A DNA stretch of 64,000 bases from Trigonopsis variabilis (lineage: Eukaryota; Ascomycota; Trigonopsidomycetes; Trigonopsidales; Trigonopsidaceae), in assembly GCA_003707065.3 (NCBI GenBank), contig PPXM03000010.1, positions 310,001-374,000 on the forward strand. The letters are read 5' to 3'. Positions 43,573 to 52,409 of this stretch are shown piece after piece. The notes beneath the pieces are model-generated. The model was not told the DNA's origin. It saw only the letters and a list, made by a program, of their open reading frames with translations, and ran no database searches. Position 1 is the first letter of the stretch, and the number at the start of each line of letters is the position of its first letter. Made by a program: the position numbers and the translations under genes.

Positions 43573-45174
43573 CTAAACTTTCGGATTTACAGGAGTATAT
43601 GCTTTCTCTCGCTTGATTCCAACGCGAAGAATGGCAAATGCCAGAGCGACACATATGCCGAGTCCAGCAAGACCCATGCCGGTGTAAAGAGCGGATCTAA
43701 TGCCTTCAAGCTCTGACCCACCATGCTTGACCACATAATACTCGACTGTTCCCGCAATTCCTAGCCCAATCGATATTGAATAGTTGACCACTGTCGCCAT
43801 AAGTGAAGCAGCAAGTCCTTGCTGGTGTCGAGGGAGAGCAATGGACAGGGTTATTATACCAGCTGGGAAACTGGTATCCATGCCCCAACATGTGATGATC
43901 GTTGAAGGAAACAACTGCGCCCAATAAGTCTGAGAAACAGGATGGAGAGCAAGAAGCAGTACTCCTCCTTCAAATGCGCACATGGAAAGTAGAAGGATCA
44001 GACTAGGATGAAAGCGCTTTACAGCCCAGAGGGTGACCATCGAAGCGCAAAATCCGGAAATCATGGACGGTGTGAATTGGACAACAGTTGTGATACCACT
44101 TTGATTTTGCATGACATATTGGAACCTGAAAAAATAAAAGACCCAAATCCCAAAGCTGCTCCAACCTGCAAAAATACAAAGCAGGCTAAGCAGAATGTTG
44201 AGATTTAATTTGGGTAGAAGTGGGTGTTGCACTCGTTTTTCAACAAATGAGAACAGAAACAGCAGAACAATGCCGACAATGAGAAGAACATAGACATATG
44301 GAATATTCCAGCCAACGACCGGTCCCTGATTGAAGGCGAAATTGACCAAGACTAGGCCAGAAACCCCAAGCATGCAACCCCAGACATCGAATAATTCGAG
44401 TGCCAGGTTTTTATATCGAGTGCCGATATTTTTAGGAATAACCCAAAAGGAAATCAAAGATACCCCAGCTGAGACCATGGCTGCAACATAAAATAGCCAC
44501 GGCCAAGAGACAACTTCCGCAAAGAGAGATGAAAAGAGTCCGCCAATATAAAATCCACCAGGAGCAATACCGCCAAAGAGGGCCATTGCAAAGTGCCTTT
44601 TATGTCCTTCAGGGTAGTAATAACCAAGTAGCCCCAGAGCATTAGGCATGGTGGCAGCCAAACAAAGACCTTGCATGCCTCGACATACATCAAAGAAGAT
44701 TACGCTCTTAGTATAATGACTCAGACCAGCTAGCAAATACCACAGAGAAAGAAACAGATATGCCCCGACAAATATCTTCTTGTATCCCAACACGTCTCCC
44801 AATCGACCAGATATCAAAATAAATGTTCCCACTGACAAGGAAAAGGCAGCGCTAAACCAACTGATCTGGCCTGGACTACCGCTGATACCAAAGGTATTCG
44901 ATACCTCTCTCATGGGTACAATGCCCTGTGATAGTGAGGCTTGGGTGATCAGCTGAGTGAACGTCGTCAAAAAGATAAAACAAACTTCACGAGTAAATGA
45001 AATCTCATCGTGAGATGGAGATGCCTTCAGAATAACCACATTATCATCCTTTGCCAACTCATCTACCCCTTGGTGCTTTTCCGAAAGATCACTGTCATAG
45101 ACTTCTCCAGTCGAAAATTGATGTGAGGGATCGGCTTCAATATACCGGTCTTCACTTTCGATACTATTAAGCAT
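43573..45174 (-). CDS. MFS drug:H+ antiporter-type transporter (DHA2-like)
   Basis: Intronless, 533 aa with a ~60-residue acidic N-terminus and about 14 membrane segments. Motif A appears as SGRLGDVLGYKKIFVGAY; GMQGLCLAATMPNALGL and the late GLAASLMATVVNYSISIGLG match DHA2 exporters such as the aminotriazole-resistance group. It borders the hxn-like cluster and might serve it, but its upstream 555 bp show no GTGGGG box, so membership is unsupported. Confidence 0.8.
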   Translation of the reverse strand: MLNSIESEDRYIEADPSHQFSTGEVYDSDLSEKHQGVDELAKDDNVVILKASPSHDEISFTREVCFIFLTTFTQLITQASLSQGIVPMREVSNTFGISGSPGQISWFSAAFSLSVGTFILISGRLGDVLGYKKIFVGAYLFLSLWYLLAGLSHYTKSVIFFDVCRGMQGLCLAATMPNALGLLGYYYPEGHKRHFAMALFGGIAPGGFYIGGLFSSLFAEVVSWPWLFYVAAMVSAGVSLISFWVIPKNIGTRYKNLALELFDVWGCMLGVSGLVLVNFAFNQGPVVGWNIPYVYVLLIVGIVLLFLFSFVEKRVQHPLLPKLNLNILLSLLCIFAGWSSFGIWVFYFFRFQYVMQNQSGITTVVQFTPSMISGFCASMVTLWAVKRFHPSLILLLSMCAFEGGVLLLALHPVSQTYWAQLFPSTIITCWGMDTSFPAGIITLSIALPRHQQGLAASLMATVVNYSISIGLGIAGTVEYYVVKHGGSELEGIRSALYTGMGLAGLGICVALAFAILRVGIKREKAYTPVNPKV

Positions 45175-45729
45175 AAGCGTACAGAGCCCGGAATTGGACT
45201 TTAGAGTAAAGACAGCCTGAGGCTAGGGCTTGAATTAAAGGGCAGGTTGTGACGAAAAAAGATTGGCATCGGTAAAGGATGTAGCGGAGTTAAGTATTAC
45301 CGTAAGATGATTTAATATGGCGTATACTAAAGACCTCAGGATTGGTCATTTCAGGGTGAGGGTAAGAATGCGGTGAAATATATTGATGATGGGGTCGAGA
45401 TTTATAGACATAGAACCAAGCTTAAGCACACTGAAGATATATATCAATAATAAATCTGATTGGACTGATGATTCTTTACGGGGAAATCAGGTCTATAAAC
45501 TATGGCGGGTTGAAGCTGATCTTTTCGGATTATATTCTTATCAGTCGATTCTCGGCTGGCTGATGCCCCCCGTTGTTCTGGACAACTTCTTCGCTTTGTC
45601 GTTAGCCCGTGATTTATGTTTGAATTAAAGATTTTAGTCTGGGCTACTGATGTCAAGATGATGCACCAGTTAGCGTGTCACTTAGGCTAGGATCACCAAC
45701 TTAAAGCAAACTTAAAGACATATAAAATG
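45175..45729. other. intergenic, promoter of DHA2 gene
   Basis: 555 bp between two minus-strand transporter genes. No gene and no GTGGGG/CCCCAC hexamer seen. Confidence 0.5.
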
Positions 45730-47265
45730 TTATATGTAATAACGGAACCGCAGATCATTGGAATCAGTAATGTCACTGGAGGAGCCAGGCTTGATTACTT
45801 CGCCAAGAGCTCGGTCACGCCGTTTATTCTCAATTCGGAAATGGATTCCCAACGTCAGCGCACAGATAATCGCCATCCCTTGAAAAGCTCCGGTCAAGGC
45901 CAAGGCTTGAGTATACTGAGGAGCCCAAGCGTCTCGAAACATCTGGGCTGCGACAATGGATCCGATCGATGAGCATGCAACCATGCAACCAGTTACCATC
46001 GAGCGAGCACTGGGATCGGTCTTGATATTGTTATGCCACGTGTGTACTAGGGCGGACGGGATATACGTTCCCATGGAGAGCAAGAAACACCCAGCGTATG
46101 ATGCATGCTTCTGAGTGGTAGTGTCTAGAGCAGCCGTCATGATATAGCCCACCATAGTAAACATTAGGCCGCCAAACACGAGATGGAAGCAGCGCTCCTT
46201 GAAGAAATCCGAAGACTTTGTCACAAGGAGTAACCATGCACAGCCTGTCAGGTTGGGCGCCACAGTATGAAGGTTAGTCTGAACAGTGCTGTAGCCTAAA
46301 CGAGCAATAATTTGAGCAAGAAATGTACCAGTGGCCTTGGTGGCTGCTCCATATCCGATGCACATAAAGGCAAAGACGCCAATTTTCCAATCAACGAGAG
46401 CTTCAAGAGCGTGTTTGAAATCAAAGGAAGCATCGCTGCAACTATCGTTTTGCATACGAAGAGCAGCAACTTCTTTTTCCTTGGCCGAAAGCCATCGGCA
46501 CGTTTGCGGGCCACTTGGGAGGATAAAGATCGAAGCAAGACCTGTTCCGATACTTATGAGCCCTTCAATTATGAACAATATCTGCCAATTGTATTGGAAG
46601 ACACTATGCTTTATCTGGAATACCCCATAGGAAATCAGTCCGGTGAATGCCCCGGCAATACAGGCTGATCCGTAAAAGAACGCGGTTCTAAAGCCGCACT
46701 CATTTCGCTTATAGAACAAAGTCAGATAAAAGATGCAGCCTGAAAAAAAGCCCGCTTGGAATACAGCAATGATCATACGGCAAACAAATAGACCAGCATA
46801 ATTCTTAACAGCAACCTGACAAGTAGAGGCTAGGCCCCAGCCCATAATCAAAACGGGCAAGACGCGATTACCACCAAAATGGTGGACAGAATAAGTCACG
46901 ACCGGCTCCAAGAGCACAAAGGGAACGTCAAAAACTGTAATCATAGTGGAATATTGATTTCCGTGAAGCCCAAGATTCACATCGATCTTGTCTGTCTTTG
47001 CATTAGAGATATTGCCCCTTGTCATGAAGCAACAAAAATACATGAACGACAAAAGAGGTAAAATGGTGAAGTCTAGAAGAATGTTAGCTTTTAATTCTTT
47101 GCAATTCTTGCCGAGTTTGCGAACATAGCACTTCTCGATCTCTTTATCGATCACAGGAACATATTCAATCTCGCCGATAGATACTTGAAATTCCTTTGGG
47201 TCATCCATACTCTCGGATTTCTTGCTTTTAGGGATGCAGATGGTCGTCATCGTTCCTGGCAACAT
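45730..47265 (-). CDS. hxnP: MFS anion:cation symporter (Dal5/Tna1 type), HxnP-like
   Basis: Intronless, 511 aa, about 12 membrane segments. ACS-family features: the TRGNISNAKTDKIDVNLGL loop after TM1, QYSTMITVFDVPFVLLEP, the RMIIAVFQAGFFSGCIFYLTLFY stretch (~165-187) and the RNECGFRTAFFYG loop. Yeast Tna1 (nicotinate) and Dal5 (allantoate) belong here, and the Aspergillus nidulans hxn cluster contains such a carrier. Role inferred: uptake of nicotinate or a hydroxylated derivative. Its promoter, shared with the hxnY-like gene, has three CCCCAC boxes. Confidence 0.8.
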   Translation of the reverse strand: MLPGTMTTICIPKSKKSESMDDPKEFQVSIGEIEYVPVIDKEIEKCYVRKLGKNCKELKANILLDFTILPLLSFMYFCCFMTRGNISNAKTDKIDVNLGLHGNQYSTMITVFDVPFVLLEPVVTYSVHHFGGNRVLPVLIMGWGLASTCQVAVKNYAGLFVCRMIIAVFQAGFFSGCIFYLTLFYKRNECGFRTAFFYGSACIAGAFTGLISYGVFQIKHSVFQYNWQILFIIEGLISIGTGLASIFILPSGPQTCRWLSAKEKEVAALRMQNDSCSDASFDFKHALEALVDWKIGVFAFMCIGYGAATKATGTFLAQIIARLGYSTVQTNLHTVAPNLTGCAWLLLVTKSSDFFKERCFHLVFGGLMFTMVGYIMTAALDTTTQKHASYAGCFLLSMGTYIPSALVHTWHNNIKTDPSARSMVTGCMVACSSIGSIVAAQMFRDAWAPQYTQALALTGAFQGMAIICALTLGIHFRIENKRRDRALGEVIKPGSSSDITDSNDLRFRYYI

Positions 47266-47709
47266 TGGGCGTCTGCTTTCTCTATAAGTACTGCTGGTCT
47301 GAGAGATAATCTTATCGAGTGATGGCAGATTTGTATTGACAAGCTAATCGGAAGGTCATTTCTCGATGTTGATTTTGGATTATTCCCCACTGTTGGTTCT
47401 TTTGAGATAGCGTCAAACCGGCCTCAGTCGTCCCAAGTAACATGATAAACTGGGGATGCTTTCCCCCACCTTATCGCGATAAAGCATTATCCACCGTTAC
47501 ATACTCCACCCACTTTCGCGATGGGATACATTTTTTGGACACTGATAGCTCAAACGAGAAATGTCTTATCGCGTTAGCGCTTTCCCCCACTCATTGCCGC
47601 CAAATTATGCCTATTTGATATAATTCATCCCATAATAAGAAGAAGCAGTGTCCGTAAAGGAGCGATAGTTTATCCAACCAATTCGAAAACGCTGTTTAAT
47701 TGATCGAAA
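47266..47709. promoter_or_regulatory. divergent hxnP/hxnY-like promoter with CCCCAC and CGATAA boxes
   Basis: CCCCAC occurs at 47385-47390, 47464-47469 and 47585-47590. A perfect palindrome TTATCGCGATAA lies at 47471-47482 directly after the second box, and TTATCGCG at 47566-47573 precedes the third. The spacing of a CCCCAC box and a GATA-type (CGATAA) box recurs in other promoters of the cluster. Confidence 0.65.
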
Positions 47710-48780
47710 ATGTCTACAATGACCACGAATCAGCAAATTGACCTAGGTACCATGGGCGTTCGTAAATTCCAAGAACCTGCCGGTCCAATCTCTTTCCCTA
47801 GTGTCCCGATTATTGATTTTTCTGACGCGAGCAGCATCGATCTTGAGAAGAGAAGAAAGGTAGCTGAGAAACTGTTTGACGCCTGTACGAAAGTTGGCTT
47901 TTTCTACCTTAAAAATCATGGAGTGCCAAAAGAGCTTATTGCAAGAATCAAACAACAGACGAAGCGTTTTTTTCATGACCTTAACCCGGACCAAAAAATG
48001 GCTCTTGATATGGCCAAGAACCCGGAATATTTTGGTTATGCTCCTATAGCGACTCAGCTAGAAAATGGGAGTAAGAAGACTCGATTATTTGAGAGCGTGA
48101 ACTTCGGCTACGAAAGACGATTCGATGCAAACTACAAAGACGTTCCTCTTGAAAAAGAACTTGAAGCTCTGAATTTCTGGCCCGAGCAGTCAGAACTGCC
48201 TGGATTCGAAGATGATGTTGGAGAATACTTATCACAGATGCTGTCATTGAGTCGTCGGCTTTTGAATTCTTTTGCTTTGTCTCTCAACTTGAACGAGGAT
48301 TTTTTTAGCTCGGAATGTGACCATCCTGGAGTTATTCTGAAATTGAATCATTACCCACCGGCCTTGCCTGAAGACCCAAATTCCAACTCGGGGATCCACG
48401 CTCATACTGACCATGAGCTCTTTACTATATTGCTCCAGGACGATGTGAAATCCCTTGAGGTTGTTTCCGCTGATGGAACATGGATATCAGCAGATCCCAT
48501 AGATGACACGTTTGTCGTCAATATTGGAGATGCCATGTCTATGTGGACAAACGATATGTTTTTATCCACTCTTCATCGAGCTTATAACAAGGAAGGCAAG
48601 ACACGCTATTCCATCCCGTTTTTCTTTGGTGCTAACTATGAGGCCGTCATGGATACCCTTCCTTCTTGCGTTAACCAACTACGTCCCAAGAAATATCAAC
48701 CTGTTTCTGCTGGTGATCATGTTAGGTACAAAATGAAGTGGGCTTACGGCAAAGAGCTTGACTCCAAGACAGCTCTATAG
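47710..48780 (+). CDS. hxnY: 2-oxoglutarate/Fe(II) oxygenase, HxnY-like
   Basis: Intronless, 356 aa. IPNS-like dioxygenase: N-domain VPIIDFSDASS and GFFYLKNHGVPKEL; the iron triad HAHTDHELFTILLQ (HxD) and STLHRAYN (distal His); the 2-oxoglutarate clamp RYSIPFFFGAN (RxS). All catalytic residues present and length normal. The A. nidulans nicotinate cluster encodes an alpha-ketoglutarate dioxygenase (HxnY), and the gene neighbours here match that cluster. The precise substrate within nicotinate breakdown is not inferred. Confidence 0.85.
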   Translation: MSTMTTNQQIDLGTMGVRKFQEPAGPISFPSVPIIDFSDASSIDLEKRRKVAEKLFDACTKVGFFYLKNHGVPKELIARIKQQTKRFFHDLNPDQKMALDMAKNPEYFGYAPIATQLENGSKKTRLFESVNFGYERRFDANYKDVPLEKELEALNFWPEQSELPGFEDDVGEYLSQMLSLSRRLLNSFALSLNLNEDFFSSECDHPGVILKLNHYPPALPEDPNSNSGIHAHTDHELFTILLQDDVKSLEVVSADGTWISADPIDDTFVVNIGDAMSMWTNDMFLSTLHRAYNKEGKTRYSIPFFFGANYEAVMDTLPSCVNQLRPKKYQPVSAGDHVRYKMKWAYGKELDSKTAL

Positions 48781-49079
48781 CTGAAAGAGCAACGTCTTAC
48801 TAGATTATAATTTAACGACTTTACTCTTATTTAATGTAGATTTTTTACTGACTGCTGTGAATGCAGCCTAAATTAGAACCAAAACGGTCCCGCTGATCTC
48901 AAAGTTCTCTTAAGTAACATATTTCCTGAGTGAAATTAGAACAAAACAAATGATCAAGAGAAGCATTAAAACATCTTCAGTTGAATAATTCATGGACTCT
49001 AATTAATCTGAGAAAATGATTGTATTATGATAATATAAGACGCTTGTACTATTCAAATTCATGCGAAAATATACACCTC
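48781..49079. other. convergent intergenic region
   Basis: 299 bp of AT-rich sequence between hxnY- and hxnX-like genes, 3' ends only. Confidence 0.4.
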
Positions 49080-50372
49080 TTACTTTAAGCAGGTTTTGTA
49101 CCCATACAACCAATCGCCAAAAACTGGGTCCCTCCAGCTATTCGGATCCCCGTGAAAGAGGTCCTGCCTTGCCATAGATCTATCCCGAGCTAGCTGATCT
49201 AGCCCATCCTGCATATGAAAGATATGTCGATTTCTACTTGACAGATGCACGACTTTGGTAGTGCGAGGTTTTCGAAGACGTTCATATTCCATCAACTTCT
49301 CCGCTATGTCTTCTGTGCTCTTGATATCTCTGAAAAGGTCACCGAGAACGGCTCCATCTTCGACAGCCATACTAGCACCCTGTGAAAGATAGGGTAGTGT
49401 GGCATGAACAGCATCGCCCAATAGAGTGAAGATTCCTTTCGACCACGTCTGGCTCTCATCTCTAATGCAAAGCTTCCACTTGAGAACGCTAGGTATTAGG
49501 TCGAGAATCTTTCGCAGAATGGGGTCCCATTCTTTATATACGAGTCTCATCTCTTGAGCTTCTGCTGTAGCTCTGCGGGCCTCTGCAGGCATATCGTCTG
49601 GACATAATAAGACAACGTTATAAACGCCTTCGGTTCCTTCTTTTCGTTTGAGGTAGTATCCTACACAATGGCCCCCGGGACCAAGCCAGAAAGTAAGTGC
49701 CGGCGTTTTGATAAATCTTCATAGATCCGGGTCAGCTAACATTAAAGATTCGGGAATCAAGGCACGATAAGCAATATCACCAGTTGGATATGGCGGGGTG
49801 TCTTTTTCTCCAAGTACGAATTGGCGGCATTTTGAGTATAGACCATCAGCACCTACTAGGACTTGAGCGCTGTATTCTTCATCATTTTCGCATTTCACTA
49901 TGCCTTTAAGGATGTCGATATCATTTACCCGAGCACCTAGGATAATATCAACTCCCATCGACTTCGCTTTGTTTACTAGGATCTCATGATAATCTGCTCG
50001 ATGAATCTGAAGGTACGGACCTCCGTAGCGTTCACGAAAGTAAGGGTTTAGATTAATAGTAGACAGCAACTTTCCGTCTCTCCATCGAACCATTCGCTGT
50101 AAAACGGGCCTCGAGCTGACTGCCTCGACTTGTTCCAATAGACCCCATTTACGCAAAATATTTGTAGAATTAGGAGGGACTTGGATTCCTGCTCCCACCT
50201 GACAAGTTAGACAAGCAATGCATCATCGTACTTCTCCAAGCTCCTTGGAAGCTTCTAAAATTACAATTTTATGCCCATGGGAAGCTAGGGCAATAGCTGC
50301 TGCTAGACCCCCCAGCCCACAGCCTATTATGATGAACCTCAATTGTAAATTCGTTGTACTCTCAGCAGTCAT
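49080..50372 (-). pseudogene. hxnX: FAD monooxygenase, HxnX-like, with one in-frame TGA
   Basis: Exon 1 (50372-50232) gives the FAD motif IIGCGLGGLAAAIALASHG and ends ASKELGE. A 33-nt intron (GTACGA..TCTAAC..TCAG, 50199-50231) leads to exon 2 (50198-49080) with VGAGIQVPPNSTNILRKWGL, VGADGLYSKCRQF and the second FAD motif LLGDAVHATLPYLSQGASMA. Exon 2 stays in a single frame throughout, but codon ~207 is TGA (49721-49719), between SLMLADPDL and RFIKTPALTFWLGPGG. Family sequence continues normally past it. No GT-AG intron can remove it. Total 420 codons, the usual size of salicylate-hydroxylase-type enzymes. In A. nidulans HxnX converts 6-hydroxynicotinate to 2,5-dihydroxypyridine. Here the gene is broken, read through or mis-sequenced. 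Confidence 0.8.
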
Positions 50373-50923
50373 TGTAAACCCCTCCCATGACATCCTACCC
50401 CTTCATTATTAAACAGATTTGAGTGGGGATCAGAGTTGGGTACCGCTGATAACGATTCTGTGGTGGGGGAGAGGAGCATGGAGTATTGCCGATAGGGGAT
50501 TGCCTAGAGGCCATAATTACCTGACGATAGGGTTTGTTGCTGGTGCCAGTTAAAAACCTCGGAAAGTAAAGGTAAGTTTATGAATCAAGGCTCACTCATA
50601 ATCGTGCATAATATTCTGAATTCTGTTAAGAAATTCTTATCAAATCGAATATTACCTCTGTTGGTCCGCCTTGCTGATGCCTTAACCTGACAGTTAGGGT
50701 CAATTGCCATAAAGCTCCATCTCATGACGTTTCAAATAGCACAAGAAACTTTGTCAAATCCGAAAGCACGTCATATTTCTTGTCTATTTAGTTTGACAAG
50801 TGAGAGTGGGGAGGGTGAGGCTAATCAGATCCCTCATGAGCCCCCCACTTTAGACACCATGGGCCTATAAATTGTGAATCCAAGATCTGAACGGGGCACA
50901 CTCGTTGGATTTAGAGGACAGCT
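50373..50923. promoter_or_regulatory. divergent hxnX/hxnT-like promoter with four GTGGGG boxes
   Basis: GTGGGG (either strand) at 50423-50428, 50463-50468, 50806-50811 and 50843-50848, two near each gene start. CCGATAG near 50493 and TGATAA near 50448 are GATA-like. Confidence 0.65.
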
Positions 50924-52117
50924 ATGGTAAATGTGGATCCGACGTCGTCCATTTTGTTTACACCCATTAACTTCGGAGCCTTACATCTCAAGCACCGGAT
51001 TGTGATGGCTCCTCTGACTCGAATGCGGGCTTCAGAACTAATCCCAGCGTCAGGAGTTTATGTTCCAAATGACTTGAATGTAAAGTATTATGATCAAAGA
51101 GCGAGTCCTGGTGGATTATTGATTTCTGAGGCGTGTCCTATTTCTCGTACAGCTTGTGGATACGCTGGGGTTCCTGGGATCTTCACTAAAGAACAGATAT
51201 TAGGGTGGAAACGGGTTGCTGATGCCGTGCATGCCAAAGGCGGGATGATTGTGTGTCAACTTTGGCATGTCGGAAGAGCTACCGTGAATCCTTTAATTGA
51301 AGGAAAGGCTCCTTTATCAAGTACGGAAGTTCCTATCAAAGGACTTTGTCTTGATTGTTCGCCTTACGAGAAGTACCCTCCACGAGTAATGACTAAAGAA
51401 GATATTGAAGATATAACCCAAGACTTTGTCGACGCTGCCAGGGCTGCGATCAACGAAGCGAGATTCGACGCTGTCGAGGTCCACGGTGGAAATGGTTATT
51501 TGTTGGATCAGTTTCTTCATGACAACGTCAATACTCGAACTGATGAATACGGTGGAAAATCTTTCGCGAATCGTGCCCGCTTTCCTCTGCAAGTCCTCAA
51601 AGCAGTAATAGACGCTGTGGGTGCCGAAAGAGTGGGCATTCGCCTGTCGCCATTCAATTATTTTCAAGACACTCGAGATTCAAGTCCGGGTGATATGTGG
51701 CGTTTTCTGTGCGAGGAAATCACAAAGCTCGATAAAGCCATTGCCTACGTTCACATGATCGAGCCTCGCTTCGATGAGGTTTTATCTGAGGAACAGAAAC
51801 TCCGGGAAATAGAATCTTATACGTATCAGAAAAAGCCTTCTCTCGATCCGTTCCGTGAGTTCTTGCAAAATGCCAACATAAAATTTATCTCAGCAGGGGA
51901 CTTCAATTACGACTCAACAATTGAGAAGTTAAATAGCGGTAGGGCAGATGCCATTGCCTTTGGTAGACTGTTCATTTCGAACCCTGACCTGGTTGAAAGA
52001 TTTAGGCAAAACGTCCCTCTCTCTAAGTATGATCGGTCTACATTTTACGACGCGAAGCCTCCCGAAAATGGCTACACTACCTACCTAACGTACGAAGAGG
52101 TTACTAATACCAGCTAA
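50924..52117 (+). CDS. hxnT: old yellow enzyme-type flavin oxidoreductase, HxnT-like
   Basis: Intronless, 397 aa. OYE barrel with TPINFGALHLKHRIVMAPLT, VCQLWHVGRAT, the active-site segment VHGGNGYLLDQFLHDNVN (His/Asn substrate pair and Tyr proton donor) and TRTDEYGGKSFANRARF; FMN phosphate contacts SAGDFN and AIAFGRLFISNPDL. A full-length enzyme that reduces activated C=C bonds with NAD(P)H. The hxn cluster of A. nidulans includes such a flavin oxidoreductase (HxnT), consistent with reduction of a hydroxypyridine intermediate. Confidence 0.87.
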   Translation: MVNVDPTSSILFTPINFGALHLKHRIVMAPLTRMRASELIPASGVYVPNDLNVKYYDQRASPGGLLISEACPISRTACGYAGVPGIFTKEQILGWKRVADAVHAKGGMIVCQLWHVGRATVNPLIEGKAPLSSTEVPIKGLCLDCSPYEKYPPRVMTKEDIEDITQDFVDAARAAINEARFDAVEVHGGNGYLLDQFLHDNVNTRTDEYGGKSFANRARFPLQVLKAVIDAVGAERVGIRLSPFNYFQDTRDSSPGDMWRFLCEEITKLDKAIAYVHMIEPRFDEVLSEEQKLREIESYTYQKKPSLDPFREFLQNANIKFISAGDFNYDSTIEKLNSGRADAIAFGRLFISNPDLVERFRQNVPLSKYDRSTFYDAKPPENGYTTYLTYEEVTNTS

Positions 52118-52409
52118 TTATGAAAGTGTATTTCACTAAATAATGATAGCTGTATAGTTTTACCCGTAAACACCCGCAATGGAAAGTTCTATTAGTTCCT
52201 AAATTTAAAAAAAAGATATTGATATTTGTCAGACGCTCGCAGTAGCGATTCTCGTAAAACCAGCTTCTAAACGAAACCACTCGAGCATGCTTATTTGGAG
52301 AGCCACCACAAGCCGCATACAAAATGCCTTATGCGAAGGGTAATGTTCCTAGATTATGATCGCTTTCAAGTAGTAAAAACGAAAATGCCTTCCTTAATCA
52401 CTACAGATT
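52118..52409. other. convergent intergenic region
   Basis: 292 bp between the OYE gene and the regulator gene, no feature seen. Confidence 0.4.

Noticed and set aside
43573-45174. DHA2 transporter as a certain member of the hxn-like regulon
   Set aside because: Its upstream region has no GTGGGG/CCCCAC box, unlike every other gene assigned to the cluster.
49719-49740. Intron hiding the TGA in the hxnX-like gene
   Set aside because: The only nearby GT..AG pair is 24 nt, too short, and it would delete conserved residues; both sides already read in one frame without splicing.
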